Under the pieces are notes generated by a model, which saw only the letters and a list, made by a program, of their open reading frames with translations, searched no databases and was not told the origin of the DNA. From assembly GCA_905221605.1 (NCBI GenBank), contig CAJNDS010000779.1, forward strand, positions 456,501 to 520,500: a DNA stretch of 64,000 nucleotides, written 5' to 3'. The DNA is from Symbiodinium natans. Lineage: Eukaryota > Sar > Dinophyceae > Suessiales > Symbiodiniaceae. Position 1 is the stretch's first letter, and every line of letters starts with the position of its first letter. Made by a program: the position numbers and the translations under genes. Shown piece after piece: positions 51,470-63,900 of the stretch.

Positions 51470-52922
51470 GTATGACGCGCTGGATAAGAAGTCCACTGCC
51501 TTCCAGGAGTTTCAGGTTTCCTGGCTCGAGACCTTGACCGAGCTCAATGCCGCTGGGGTCTACAAATGCCAGAAGGACCTACGACTACCTGCACAAGATT
51601 GGGTCGTACCTCCGCGACGAGGTCTCGCGAGATCGGCGATTTTGCCGTGGAAGCCAGCCCCTGGGATTCAACAGGAGTTTCGAGGGGTGGAAAGCTGGTC
51701 TGAGGCCGCGCTCGTGGCGCGTGAGATCACTTTGCGTAAGGATGCGAATAAGGCCTTGGAGGCGAGCCACAACACTGCCGAGGCGCGAGACTCGAGTCCT
51801 AAGATCAAGGACAGGCACCAGCGGAAGAAGAAAGGTGGTGGTGATGGCACCGAGGCCGATACCTCGCAGGCGCAAGTGAGCTTGCCGAGCGGTGTAGGGG
51901 ATGCCAAGTGCAAACATTGTGGTCACCCTGGCCACATGGCGTCCTTGTGCCCTCGCAAGGCCGCAGAGAAAAGGGGAGAGAGCGAGCAACTTCTTGCTGA
52001 GAGCCAGAGAAACAGCAACGTTTGCCAGCTCTGTGCCGCGGTGGGGATCAAGGATGGCACTCACCGAGCCCGACACCATGGTTTCGCAGCTGCCGACCAG
52101 TACGCCTCTGGAGGTGGTGGCGGTGACAAGAATGGCAAGGGCAAGGGAAAGGGCAAAGGCTCGGATGGTAAGGCGGGCAAGGACCAGGACAAGGCCAAGC
52201 AGCCCTGCCGCTTGTTCGCCAGTGGGCGTTGTACTTACGGAGACAAGTGTAAGTTCGCTCACGTCAAGGGAGATGCTGCGCATCAGCAACAGCAGCAGGA
52301 GCCATCCGGGGATAAGAGCAAGAAAGCCAAAGCGAAGGCTGCAAAGGCCAAAGCAGCTGCCGCTTCCGACGAGCGAGTTTACCCCTTGTTTGAGGTGCCA
52401 GTGGCATCAGCAGGAGACCCTGTGCCTCTTTACGATACCTCGCACCAGACTGTGGAGCCCGGCGCCAAGGGCTGGCGCCATTGGCCGGGAAACATGAGTA
52501 AGCTCCCTGCAGACCGGAAGACTGTGGCTTCCGCGCCCACGCCTGGGTTCAATGCGCAAACTAAGGTTTCGTGCGGAGGCATTGACCTTGTTGCGCTGTT
52601 GGATACCGGAGCCACGTGTGGGTCGATAGCCGAGTGGTTGTTTGCGGAGCAAGTACAAGTGGGGAGACCGCGATTGCCCAATTCGCGAGATTGGGGATTT
52701 CTCCAAGGATCCTCAGTCGATGATGGGTTTCAAGAAAGGGACGAGCATCGAGACGCGTTTTTTCGTTGTTTTGCGGTTGGTGTTCACGCCAGTGGGCAAG
52801 GGATCGCCTCATGTGGTGGCTGTCCGCCTCAAAGTGATGCCAGCAGATTCCGCAGGTTTTCCAGGGATTGTGTTGGGATTCCCGACGCTTGGTCCCAAAG
52901 GGCTCCAGCATCGTGTAGTTGA
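51405..52922 (+). CDS. Gag C-terminus with CCHC and CCCH fingers, and aspartic protease
   Basis: A retroviral-type zinc knuckle CKHCGHPGHMASLC (residues 169-182) should bind RNA. It is followed by a Gly/Lys-rich linker and a CCCH finger CRLFASGRCTYGDKCKFAH (268-286), unusual for a Gag. A Lys/Ala-rich stretch leads to the aspartic protease active site LLDTGATCGS (Asp400). After about residue 420 this phase stops looking like protease, which continues in the frame at 52642. The first codon used here is GTG inside Gag, so it is not a true start. Upstream residues such as FQEFQVSWLETLTEL fit capsid helices. Confidence 0.8.
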   Translation: MAALDASFHESDEAKAMKARAKYDALDKKSTAFQEFQVSWLETLTELNAAGVYKCQKDLRLPAQDWVVPPRRGLARSAILPWKPAPGIQQEFRGVESWSEAALVAREITLRKDANKALEASHNTAEARDSSPKIKDRHQRKKKGGGDGTEADTSQAQVSLPSGVGDAKCKHCGHPGHMASLCPRKAAEKRGESEQLLAESQRNSNVCQLCAAVGIKDGTHRARHHGFAAADQYASGGGGGDKNGKGKGKGKGSDGKAGKDQDKAKQPCRLFASGRCTYGDKCKFAHVKGDAAHQQQQQEPSGDKSKKAKAKAAKAKAAAASDERVYPLFEVPVASAGDPVPLYDTSHQTVEPGAKGWRHWPGNMSKLPADRKTVASAPTPGFNAQTKVSCGGIDLVALLDTGATCGSIAEWLFAEQVQVGRPRLPNSRDWGFLQGSSVDDGFQERDEHRDAFFRCFAVGVHASGQGIASCGGCPPQSDASRFRRFSRDCVGIPDAWSQRAPASCS

Positions 52923-53676
52923 GTCCGGGCATCGTTTCGAGAAGCTCGGAGTCACACTGCCGAGACTAGAGCTCGAGCGCGAAACTTTTTTACTAGACGG
53001 TACAGAGTGTCGGTTTGAGGCTCCACTCCGTGCTATGTTAGATGCCGAGGTCTACCTCGAGGCGGATCAGTCGGCCGTTGTGCCAGTCACGTGGATTGGT
53101 GCGCCAAATGGGGTGACGAAGGTCGTGCCTGCGGAAGGTGGGCCCGAAGTTGCCTATGGGCATTTTGACCCCGACATCTGCCGAGAGGGATCTGTGGTAG
53201 TGCACAACGATTCTCTCCTTCCGCAGCAGCGGGAGTCTGGCGATGGGTCCAGGTGTAGCTTGTGTAAGCGAAAGCTGGCAGCGCATTCTGCGGCCCTCGC
53301 AGAGTTGCCCTCTCTGGGCGGAGCAATCGAGGAAGCGTGCCCTGAGTGTGGGCTGTTGCCTGATGCCGCCTATGGCTCGACCTCGCAAGCCGGAGCGAGG
53401 GACACAGTAGAGAGGTATGCCGAGCGCCTGCTCCGTGAGCAGGATTTTTCCGTCACAGCGTGCGCGGCGTTTCTCCGCGAGTTGCAGCTCGCGTGGGAGA
53501 TGGAGCCGCAGCGCGCGCGGCCGGACCGTCGTCGACGGCGCAATGCGAGCGCTGAACGCCGACGAATGATCTTCGGAGCTTTCCGCCAGAGGAGATGCAG
53601 GAGAGCCTCAACGAGCTTGTGCCCGCTTCCCTGGTCTTTCCACCCGAGTTGCAGGCGAGCATTGACCAGATCTTAG
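52642..53676 (+). CDS. Protease C-terminal part and unknown Cys-rich domain
   Basis: It continues the protease after a frameshift near 52660-52690. KVMPADSAGFPGIVLGFPTLG matches the region after the active site (hydrophobic, then I-V-L-G). It is followed by a segment with CSLCKRKL and CPECGLLPD, a probable four-Cys zinc site. The C-terminal half (LLREQDFSVTACAAFLRELQLAWEM) is helical and then Arg-rich. The phase changes again after about 53580. Confidence 0.65.
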   Translation: MRSKYKWGDRDCPIREIGDFSKDPQSMMGFKKGTSIETRFFVVLRLVFTPVGKGSPHVVAVRLKVMPADSAGFPGIVLGFPTLGPKGLQHRVVESGHRFEKLGVTLPRLELERETFLLDGTECRFEAPLRAMLDAEVYLEADQSAVVPVTWIGAPNGVTKVVPAEGGPEVAYGHFDPDICREGSVVVHNDSLLPQQRESGDGSRCSLCKRKLAAHSAALAELPSLGGAIEEACPECGLLPDAAYGSTSQAGARDTVERYAERLLREQDFSVTACAAFLRELQLAWEMEPQRARPDRRRRRNASAERRRMIFGAFRQRRCRRASTSLCPLPWSFHPSCRRALTRS

Positions 53677-55398
53677 CTCAACAAAGGCAATTGCTTGCTG
53701 TGCTACTACCGGTTGCAGAGACCGCGCCGGTGAGCGGTGCTGCCCTGTCTGAAGATGCAGAGGCAGATCCGGCCCGCGATCCCAACCTGTCCGACACTTC
53801 AGATGCGGCAGGTGACACATCGCTGCCTACAACCGCGGGCGCTGCCGCGAAATCTTCTAGACGCCGTCGTCGTAAACGAAAAGGGCGAAACAAGATTACG
53901 GCAGCTGAAGTGCCCGAGGACAGCGCCCACGATGACCTGTACGTCACCAACGAGGCTCCGCGGTGCCCGACACCGAGGTGGACCCGGACCTCGCAGAAGA
54001 AGATGAATTGGTGCGACGTATGGGATTTAATCCTTCGCCTGGTGCAGCTCAAGTGGTTCGAGACCACCGCGCCAAGCGCGCGAGGGAGAGGCGCTCTATG
54101 ACAATGAATGAAATGCTTGCTACTGATAGATTGAAGTGGCATGGGGTTTCCTCACGTAACTCCCCGAAGGCTAGAGCACTGTCTAAGCAATGGAAGCTAG
54201 AGGCTTCTAGGAAGCGCCAAGCGCATGCTGAAAGGTCTGCGGGACGTCGACAGCCTCCTGGAGAGAGCCTGGAACCCGACGAAGTCGCCCCAGAGCATGC
54301 CGTTGGATTTGCCAGCGAGGCAGACCCGGATGCGATGGAGAAAGGTGGAAGCTCTGGTGGACACCCGAGTTGGAGGAGGAGCTCGCTGAGGATGAGGCCA
54401 GCGCGCCCGCCATTGAGTTTGTTCCTCAGCACTCCGACGTGGAGGTGGATCCCCAGGCCCTGGAGGAGGAAAGCGAAAGGGTTCGCAGAGCCGCGGCAGA
54501 GACGCTGTGTGCGGCCACCGCAGATGGCTCTTTCGAGGCTGCTCTCCAGGCCATGGCTGCTGAACGAGGCGCTGAAGAGGCAGACGACGCCACTATGGGA
54601 GGCGAAGCAATGGGGGAGGATGCCGCGGTGACCTACCGCGATAGGTCAGAACCACGCATCTATTCCCACATTAAGAGCAACCCGTGGCGCCCCTCGGAGC
54701 CGGTGGGCCCTCCACCGGATTGTCAGAAGGCCCGCCCGAGACGGCAGGGGAGCCGGCTCCCGAGGCCGATGAAAATCCAGAGCCAGCTGCCAAGGAGCCT
54801 GACGATCTGGCGCCTGTTCGGGACGCTCCTTGACGAGCTAGATAGGGCGAGCCATGCTTCTTCTTCCTTTCCTAGTGTGGTTAGTGGAGTGGCTAGTATG
54901 TCCCTGAGCCCTAGATCCCATACCTCAGGTGAGTTGGCACAGGATGGCCGTGGCACTGCCACGCGAGCCGACAGCCGGCGATGGTCCGGAGGCGGCTCGA
55001 TGGCTGAGCATGGCTGTTGAAGGAACAGATTTGTGGCTCACCGTAGCCAGGCCTGAGCTGGAGGAAACAGTATCTGCCATCGCCGAGGAATTCAAAGCAG
55101 GGTCCGTGTTGATAACACGGGTGCTTATGTTGTGTATGTCAGGACCCTGCGATCCGCGAAGCAGATGCTACGACTCTGCAGCCAAGAGCCCGAGGCCAAT
55201 GTTGGGACTGAGGGCGCAGTTGTGTTTCGACCGGAACCAGTTTCCGTGTACCGTCGTGAAGGGCTTAGGCTGGGTGACTTGACCAATTCCGAAAAGCAGG
55301 AAATTACCAAGCGGATTGAGTCTTTGCTGGACAGTATTGAAGGGAGTAGGCAGGCAGGAAAGGCGATTGGGCTGAACATGCTATTGTGCATCGGATAG
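53595..55398 (+). pseudogene. Frameshifted continuation of the polyprotein, unknown function
   Basis: A relay of overlapping plus-strand frames (53595-54101, 53963-54631, 54370-55020, 54929-55282, 55132-55398) that together look like one protein. It has acidic and Ala/Glu-rich stretches (EEELAEDEASAPAIEFVPQH), an Arg/Lys cluster (SSRRRRRKRKGRNK) and a helical end (TNSEKQEITKRIESLLDSIE). None of the reverse transcriptase, RNase H or integrase motifs were seen (no YxDD, no HHCC, no DDE spacing). Confidence 0.5.
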
Positions 55399-55937
55399 CA
55401 GCTGGCCGTGGGTTTTCCCACGAGACCTCAGAGGACAAAAGCGAAATGCTTCTTTTCCATGCTGAGAAAGCCCCCTTGAGAGGTCATGGGCCAGCTTCAA
55501 CACATGCACTCGTAGCTGCATCTACCCCGCGCCGCCTATCTCTTTCCCTGCCGCCTAGGAGCGATCGCAGCGCTCCCGCACCCACCGGTGCGAGCCCCAC
55601 TTCAACCGCCGAGGTTGTTTCCCCAGCCACTGCTGTATCAGGCGGTACTTTGTTCGAGCTAGAGCTGCTGAGAAAGGAGAATGCTCAGCTACGCAAAGAG
55701 CTAGAGAGGTCTGAGACGAGGACAGCGGGCCTCCAGACCCAGCTCCGGGCGCAACACTCGCTCCGTCAGGCATCCCACAAGAAGGTGCCTACGACTGGAT
55801 ATGACGCTAGCATTGCGTCGGCCACGATTCTTTCGGACAGCGAGTGGGTTGACAAGGCTGTCGTTGACATCTCGCCGTCTGCGGGCGAGGGAGGCCCAGT
55901 CGCCATTTTTGGCCACGGCGTACACATACGATTGTGA
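55386..55937 (+). CDS. Coiled-coil segment upstream of the PLD-like domain
   Basis: Contains Ser/Pro/Ala-rich low complexity, then LFELELLRKENAQLRKELER, a clear short coiled coil. The end ATILSDSEWVDKAVVDIS should lead into the PLD-like domain by a shift near 55880-55900. Not recognised further. Confidence 0.55.
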   Translation: MHRIAAGRGFSHETSEDKSEMLLFHAEKAPLRGHGPASTHALVAASTPRRLSLSLPPRSDRSAPAPTGASPTSTAEVVSPATAVSGGTLFELELLRKENAQLRKELERSETRTAGLQTQLRAQHSLRQASHKKVPTTGYDASIASATILSDSEWVDKAVVDISPSAGEGGPVAIFGHGVHIRL

Positions 55938-56409
55938 CCAGATCACACCGGCACTATGTGCCGCGTGCCGGTCCGGTACCAAGGTTCGCTTGCTGGTCGA
56001 TGAAAAAAGCAGCAAGTCGTGTAATGACGCCCTCCCACGTTTGCAGAGTTTGAGGGAGTCCGGCGTCGAGGTCCACGTCATATCGGGGAAGCCGTTGTCG
56101 CTCATCTACCCCCGACAGACCGGTTGGTCTGGAGCGTTACATGCAAAAACGCTCTTAGTGGACCGTGGCTCGACCACGTGTGTGTATGCCGGGTCGCACA
56201 ATTATACCCGCGCCAGCAGGTGTAATTTTGAAATGGTCAGGCGCTACGAGACCTCAGAAGCCGAGGGAGATCCTCGCGTAGAGACCTACAATGCTTGGTT
56301 CTCTGACTTGTGGGATCGCTCTATCCCTGCGAAGTTGGACTTCGAGCCGAGGCGTAGGCATCGCGAGAAAGGGCCGCCCAGAAGCCAAGACAGGCCATCC
56401 TCGACTTGA
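55801..56409 (+). CDS. PLD-superfamily (HKD) domain protein
   Basis: The domain starts at about residue 34 (SPFLATAYTYDCDQITPAL), and the codons before it are probably the wrong phase. Next come KVRLLVDEKSSKS and an HKD motif HAKTLLVD (His114, Lys116, Asp121) followed by GSHNYTRASRCNFE. That is the HxK(x)4D...GSxN...E pattern of phospholipase D superfamily nucleases and phosphodiesterases. Single-HKD members act as dimers (Nuc/BfiI-type), so DNA or phosphodiester cleavage is plausible but not shown. It ends about 100 bases before the 3' LTR, in the place where replication enzymes are usually found. A host-gene capture or an integration or cDNA-processing role are both possible. Confidence 0.75.
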   Translation: MTLALRRPRFFRTASGLTRLSLTSRRLRAREAQSPFLATAYTYDCDQITPALCAACRSGTKVRLLVDEKSSKSCNDALPRLQSLRESGVEVHVISGKPLSLIYPRQTGWSGALHAKTLLVDRGSTTCVYAGSHNYTRASRCNFEMVRRYETSEAEGDPRVETYNAWFSDLWDRSIPAKLDFEPRRRHREKGPPRSQDRPSST

Positions 56410-56515
56410 TCTGAGAGCGCACGTTGAGCAGGTGGTGGCCCGTAGGTTAGCCTGTCTAGATTTCGCCATTTGCACGGAATCGGGGATCCATGTCTCTTTA
56501 AATATCCGGGGCTGC

Positions 56516-58010
<1,495 letters not shown>

Positions 58011-58021
58011 AGTTGATGTTG

Positions 58022-58114
<93 letters not shown>

Positions 58115-58189
58115 GACTATTACTTCTACTACTTCTGCTGCTTCTACCACTTCTACTACTTCTACTACTTCTACTATTATTATTACTTT

Positions 58190-58239
<50 letters not shown>

Positions 58240-58300
58240 TTACTACTACTACTACTACTACTACAACTACTTCTACTTTTACTTTTACTTTTACTACTAC
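58022..58300 (+). repeat. CTA array, inverted relative to its left neighbour
   Basis: (CTA)n with TTC and TTA variant units (58114-58190 and 58265-58300). It faces the TAG array ending at 58010, so the junction can fold as a long hairpin. Confidence 0.9.
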
Positions 58301-58619
58301 TTAAAAACTACTATTTCATTCCAATCGCAGCCGGTCTCTCAGCTTAGCGTCAGGTACGTGGCAGCGCATTGCACCGGTGCTTCAAGAGCACTAGAACCAC
58401 ATGGGCAAGTCCCGCTACGAATAGCTGCAAACTTGCGGCCTACTCAACTTGTCAAGAGATGGTGCACCAGTGCACCCTTCACTCGATCAACAGAGTGCAA
58501 AATCAGATAAGTAGAAAGCGAAAACGTAAACATGAAAACAGGTCGTAGAGCTATCGACATCGCTACAGCCATCTGTTATGGCATCTTGCATTCATCATGG
58601 TGTTTCTCTGTACAAAGTG
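58301..58619. other. No recognisable gene
   Basis: Unique sequence between a CTA array and a short tandem repeat; only short frames. Confidence 0.45.
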
Positions 58620-58790
58620 CAGTCCTGAGAACTGCAGTGGCCCCAGGAGGGCACACTGAGGACCACGCACAGCACCTTGTAGTCCTATGAAACTGCAAGT
58701 GGCCCCAAGAGGGCGCACTGAGGACCACGTTCAACGCCCTGTAGTCCTGTGAACTGCAAGTGGCCCTTGGAGGGCACACTGGGGACCGTG
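58620..58790. repeat. Three tandem units of about 59 bases
   Basis: GTAGTCCTGTGAACTGCAAG, then TGGCCCC and AGGGCACACTGAGGACC repeat three times (from about 58621, 58680 and 58740). Confidence 0.75.
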
Positions 58791-59350
58791 TAGTTCAGTA
58801 CCCAAGAAAGGTCTGGCCGCAGCGCATCGCCAGAACACAGCTTTCTCGCACTTACTAACTGTGACCCGGAAGGACGTAACGTCAAAACCCAGACCACATC
58901 TCGAAGCATACGTGGGGCCGGGGGCCCAGCGCGGGCCAATCCGAGGATAGGGTAGGTTGCCGCCGCCGGCAGTCGGTCAGCATTCGGGACAAGGCAGCGA
59001 TGATCTGCAGCTACACACTCCTCGGGTATCTGAACTAGAGGTACACAGGCACAAGGGCTGCGCTTGGCAATGTCGAGTAGCTCTATTGCAAGCTGGCATA
59101 AAGGATCTCTTGACACATCGGTTCCACTTGTGAGTAGGTCCCTGCTTCCCATCTGTGACCTGAACTCCGTTTAGCTTCGGCACCTGAAGTCGTCGCTGAT
59201 AGGCAAGGGAGTTGCCTTCCCCAGCTCCAACGGAAAGAGCTGGAACCCTCACACTGTGGGACACCTGACAATGTAGCAATATAAGTAGAGTCGTCAGTCG
59301 GCATCCCACCCCAGACTTGGGACCGGGCCGGCTATCTATAAGGAGGTGTG
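58791..59350. other. Sequence shared in part with 34.9-35.1 kb
   Basis: On the minus strand the region 59335-59240 contains agccggcccggtcccaagtc and gtgtgagggttcc as at 34988-35083. A dispersed non-coding element is likely; no gene is supported. Confidence 0.5.
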
Positions 59351-59351
59351 G

Positions 59352-59808
59352 CACTATGCGCTCAATGGGGCGGCCTGACGGCGCGCGCCCAGGAGGAATG
59401 CGGGCGGCAGCCACGTCATGCTTGCGCCAGCTGCAGGAAAAGTTGCGCCAACTCCTGATCGCTGGTAGCCAGGCACTTGCAATGGTGCCAGACTGCCCCG
59501 TTGGCAGGCCAGGGCCAAAGGCACACAGTCGACCCATGCGCCCTTTGTTGGGGCCAAGAGGCACCCAGCTGACGAGCGTGCTCTCAATGGGGCAGCCTGA
59601 CGGCGCGCACCCAGGAGGGATGCAGGCGGCATCGACCTCTTGCTTGCACCAACTGCAGGAAAAGTTGCGCCAACTCCTAGCTGCTGGTAAACACGCACTT
59701 GCAACGGGGCTAGCTTCAGACTGACGCGTTGGCAAGCCAGGGGCAAAGGCTTTCGGTCGACCCACGCGCCCTTTGTTGGGGCCAAAAGGCACCCAGCTGG
59801 CGAGGGTC
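59352..59808. repeat. Two tandem units of about 225 bases
   Basis: Copies from 59355 and 59579 share gcctgacggcgcgc, ctgcaggaaaagttgcgcca and cgccctttgttggggcc. A minus-strand frame spans both copies and repeats itself accordingly. I do not consider it a gene. Confidence 0.7.
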
Positions 59809-59965
59809 AACAGTAGCGCTAGTGCGGCTCGCTGCACTATAGGACTGTGATCATCACGTTTCGGAGCCGGACTCCACCGCAAGGTTCGCTCCATGGCATA
59901 GATGCTACATCTCCACAACTACAAGCCCCGCTGCTGGGACACAGCTGAGCCGGAGTGCTTACGAC

Positions 59966-59998
59966 TACTATACTACGACTACGACTACGACTACGACG

Positions 59999-60092
<94 letters not shown>
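59966..60092 (+). repeat. CTA array, left flank of an inverted-repeat element
   Basis: TACGACTAC variants then pure (CTA)n ending at the GGCTAGCGCG end of the element at 60093. Confidence 0.9.
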
Positions 60093-60700
60093 GGCTAGCG
60101 CGCCCCAGGGCGCCTGGTCGGTTTGCTGCGGCTGAACGTCCGGACATTGGTGTTTTGCGTCATTTCCGGTACAGGCCGAAAATCAACTAAAAAAAACTAC
60201 TCGCGGGCACGGAAAATAGAGGTTTCAGGGTTTGGAAGGGATGTGTTGCTGTATGCTGGTCCCTGTTCTAAAGGTCAAGTCTGCAGCCCGTAGAGAAACA
60301 AGAACACTGTAAATACCAGTGTTTTGGGCATGGTCGCCAAAGGCAAGGACGCTTGTGAATGCTTTTCTTGTTCCACATCCTTCCGCAGTATGTTGTACAA
60401 AGCGGCGGAAATGCTGTAAATACCAGTGTTTTGGGCGTAAACACCAGTGTTTGGGCATGGTCTCAAAAGGCATGGACGCTTGTGACAACGTGTCTTGTCC
60501 ACAACCTTGCACGGTATGTTGTACAAACTAGCGAAAACGCTGTAAATACCAATGTTTTGGGCGTGGGTGCAATATGAATGATGTTCTTATCCCCCCCCGC
60601 CACCCCCCCCCCCCCCCCAACCCCCCCCCCACCCCCCCCACCAATAGCAAAAAACGCAGCAAAACGCACCAAACCAGCAGGCGCCTGGGGGCGCGCTTTG
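60093..60700. mobile_element. 608 base inverted-repeat element in a CTA array
   Basis: The left end AGCGCGCCCCAGGGCGCCTG then GTCGGTTTG, and the right end read inward AGCGCGCCCCCAGGCGCCTG then CTGGTTTG, form imperfect terminal inverted repeats of about 29 bases. CTA arrays lie directly outside both ends. The interior carries a tandem repeat (60300-60560) and a C-rich block (60589-60640), with no transposase. The same end sequence borders another array at 47501-47532. Mobility is inferred. Confidence 0.6.
60300..60560. repeat. Tandem repeat with GTAAATACCAGTGTTTTGGG
   Basis: Units begin near 60307, 60414 and 60540 (with a short internal copy at 60437) and include gacgcttgtga and gtatgttgtacaaa. 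The motif GCTGTAAATACC is reminiscent of the repeat at 970-1258, but the similarity is too short to claim relatedness. Confidence 0.6.
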
Positions 60701-60915
<215 letters not shown>

Positions 60916-63900
60916 TCACTACTGCTACGACCTACCGGAGGCTTTGCTATATATCGTTCCCGGCCCAGCGCCCTACCCAAACCTAAGCCCTCGAATTCTC
61001 GCTTCCAAGTTTCTTGTCGCTTGTGATGTAGTCCATGCACTTTTGGCCATGGCGAACCACCAAATGCCACGGGACGATGCGGTGGATGCCTGGAATTAGG
61101 AATTTCGGATTTCTGATTCAACTTTCTCACAAAACCTGAAGCCCACAGCCTAAAACCCTGAAACCTCATTACCCACGCAGTCTACGGATGTGGGAGTTTA
61201 AGAAAAATTGTGGTAGCCCAACTTTCCTAAATTCTTAGGCCATTTCTTGAAGCCTAAACCGTGGCTTTACGGTTTGGGCCTGGTGGCATGCATTCAGCTG
61301 CACAGCACTTCTGTGCACTTCAAATAGTGCGAACAAGGGCACCGTGAACCCTGAAGCCTCAAACCTATAAACCCTATGAATTCCAGGCTTCACTTTGAGC
61401 CCAACTTTTCAGGGACACAGAACTGCACACTATGGACATCTCTTTCAGGTTCCCGTCTTGAGCATGCTTAGACCAGACGCGGAACTTCTCAAAATCCCAG
61501 ACATTAAGCTGTAAACCTTAGACTTGATCATTTAATTTACGTCCAACCCCATGAACTCACACAAGTCGCTGCCGCGAAACTCATGCAAGTGCCCTCACTT
61601 TCGCTTGTAATCTGGATGTGGCCCGGCAGCGGAAGCGTCTGGGCATGGAGGGTTTTCTCGATTTCTCAGGTTTGGGACTTAGGGCCGGGTTTTTACCAGG
61701 TTTTAGCGGGACATGTTGGAATTGTCGGCCGGGCTCAGCCAGTGCTCCCGTCAGGATCATCAGTTTAAAGTATTTCCTCTCTCGCAGTTCTAATTAATTT
61801 CGGGCCGAACAGGACAGGGCACACGAACAACCCTCGGCTAGAGTTCAGGGTTAAAGGTGTCGGGCTTTCTGAGGGACTGAATAGTCATGCAGGCTTCTGT
61901 CATCTTCTGTCCCTCTACTAGACTCGCGTTGGGAATCCCCAGCCCTACATGTACGAAACTCAACCCAACAAAGTTTGGGTTGCCGGGCCTTCTCCACCGC
62001 AGCGCCGTAGGTGCTGGCTGCAGTACAGGTGGCCGACCTCAAAATGTTTGTTCAAACGTTGACAACTTGGGTCCATCAATCGACGCAGCTGCGGGTTGTA
62101 GGAGTGCCCAGAATCTCTCCTATGGAATGCAGAGCATGCTTCTGCCTGATCAGTGTTCCCTCTTCCGCTGTTCCTCTCGCTATCTTCGAGCTATGACGAG
62201 TCTTGTTCGGGCGGTGGCAGCGGCGACGGTGCTGGAGGTGTCTTTGTCGCTACGGAACTATTCCTGTGCGGATGTGACGGTGGTTTTGCTTTTGCCCGGA
62301 ACCTCCGACCTGAGCATGGAGGATCTGGATTTTCGGCTCGGCTTCGTTGGCCATGCGGCGAACATGCACAGAAAAACAGATCGGCGCAAACTTTGATTTC
62401 CATACTTACATGAACCCTGAGTACATGAAGCCCCCACTTTATCACTCCAGCGATACCCTCTGGGCTTCTCCGCAGGCATTCCAGGGAGACTCTCTTCGGC
62501 TTCTTTGTGGGAGGGCATTTCAGGGATACTCGGTGGGATTCTCCGAACTTCTCTTCTCTGGGCACTTCGGGATGGACCACGCCCAGAACCGGGTAGGACA
62601 GCGGGCGAGGAGCCTCCTCGCCTGAAGAGAATGGTTGGTGTAAATTTATCAATATGAAGCCCTCAAACAGGTATAATTCAAGCGCGAAAGTGGGTAAGCC
62701 ACCTTGAAACCGATAAAACCCTCATATATATAAAGACCCTCAAACAGAAGCTGTTGAAGCAAGCCACATACCGAGGTGGCCGTTGCTGCTGAACCCGACC
62801 GACTCCTAAGCTTTGGCCGGGGCGCTGTATATGGCTGTATATGGCTGTATATCAGAGGTTTAGGGCCGCTTTGGGCTTGCCCTCCATGGGCTTGGGCTTC
62901 TTAGTCTCATGTGAAGCCATGTCCCTGACGCAAAGGGTCGGGGAGTTCTTGATACAGTTTGGTCTCTTCCTAAAATAGGGATTTCAGAACACTCGGTGTG
63001 TTCATTGTGTTCGTAGGGGTGAGTCTATATGAGGTAAATTTCCCAAATGCAAGCCCTACGCCCTAAACAGTCCCAAAACCCTGAAAAAGGGCCTTCACCA
63101 TACATCCTGAACCGTAGACGTCAACGCTGTAGGTGAACCCTGTAGCCTGTATCCTGGGTAGCCAGAAAGCCAGTACGTGCTCGCCACAGCTGGCATCCAG
63201 CTGGAAGCTTCGTAAGGTGGTCGGGGCAGAACCTCAGTCTACTGACCCGGAAGCTCAATACCCTTAAGCGTGGTAAGTTTTATGACCGGTCGTGTGCGGT
63301 TTTGTCGCCCAAGACCAGGATATACTTGCGTGGGGCTTCTCGAAATGATGTAAAGTACACCGCCACCGAGCGGCATTGGGATTTCGACTGAATAGGGCTA
63401 ATTCGCAAGAAAACCAGTTCGGGCAAAGGCTTTGGGTTCAAACTGAGGGTTCCTGGAAGGCTAAGGTCCCTTGATAGACTCAGAATAAGGCGTGTTGTCC
63501 TCCACCCGAGACCTCAAAACCCCAAAACCCCTAAGCCCCCTAAGCCTGCCCCGTGGGATCCCATGGAGCGAAAAGCCACGGACAGAGCAGGGCTGAGCAG
63601 GGCGGCTTGCGGATGCTTGCGGGCATATCATTCCAAGGTTTCGGGGCGGGGTAGATGGATGTAGAGGGTTTAGGTGGGCATTTCAGCGCGGTAATGCTGT
63701 GAATTCTTAAGGCTCCTACTTTACAAAAAAGCAAAAAGAGCGCTGATGGTACAAGGTTTTCATGGAGCAAGGTGTCGGGTTTGAAGGCTTAGGGTTTTGA
63801 GGTCCAGTGTTTACTCTCGAAAAAAATGTGCTGGATTCCTTCTATAGCGCAAATACCTTGTAAGAGAAGGGACCCCGCAAAAGCAACCGCATGCCGAACC

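Noticed and set aside
58977-59918. 313-codon minus-strand frame with internal repeats
   Set aside because: It runs through a two-copy tandem repeat and a dispersed element tail; the protein repeats exactly with the DNA and has no recognisable domain.
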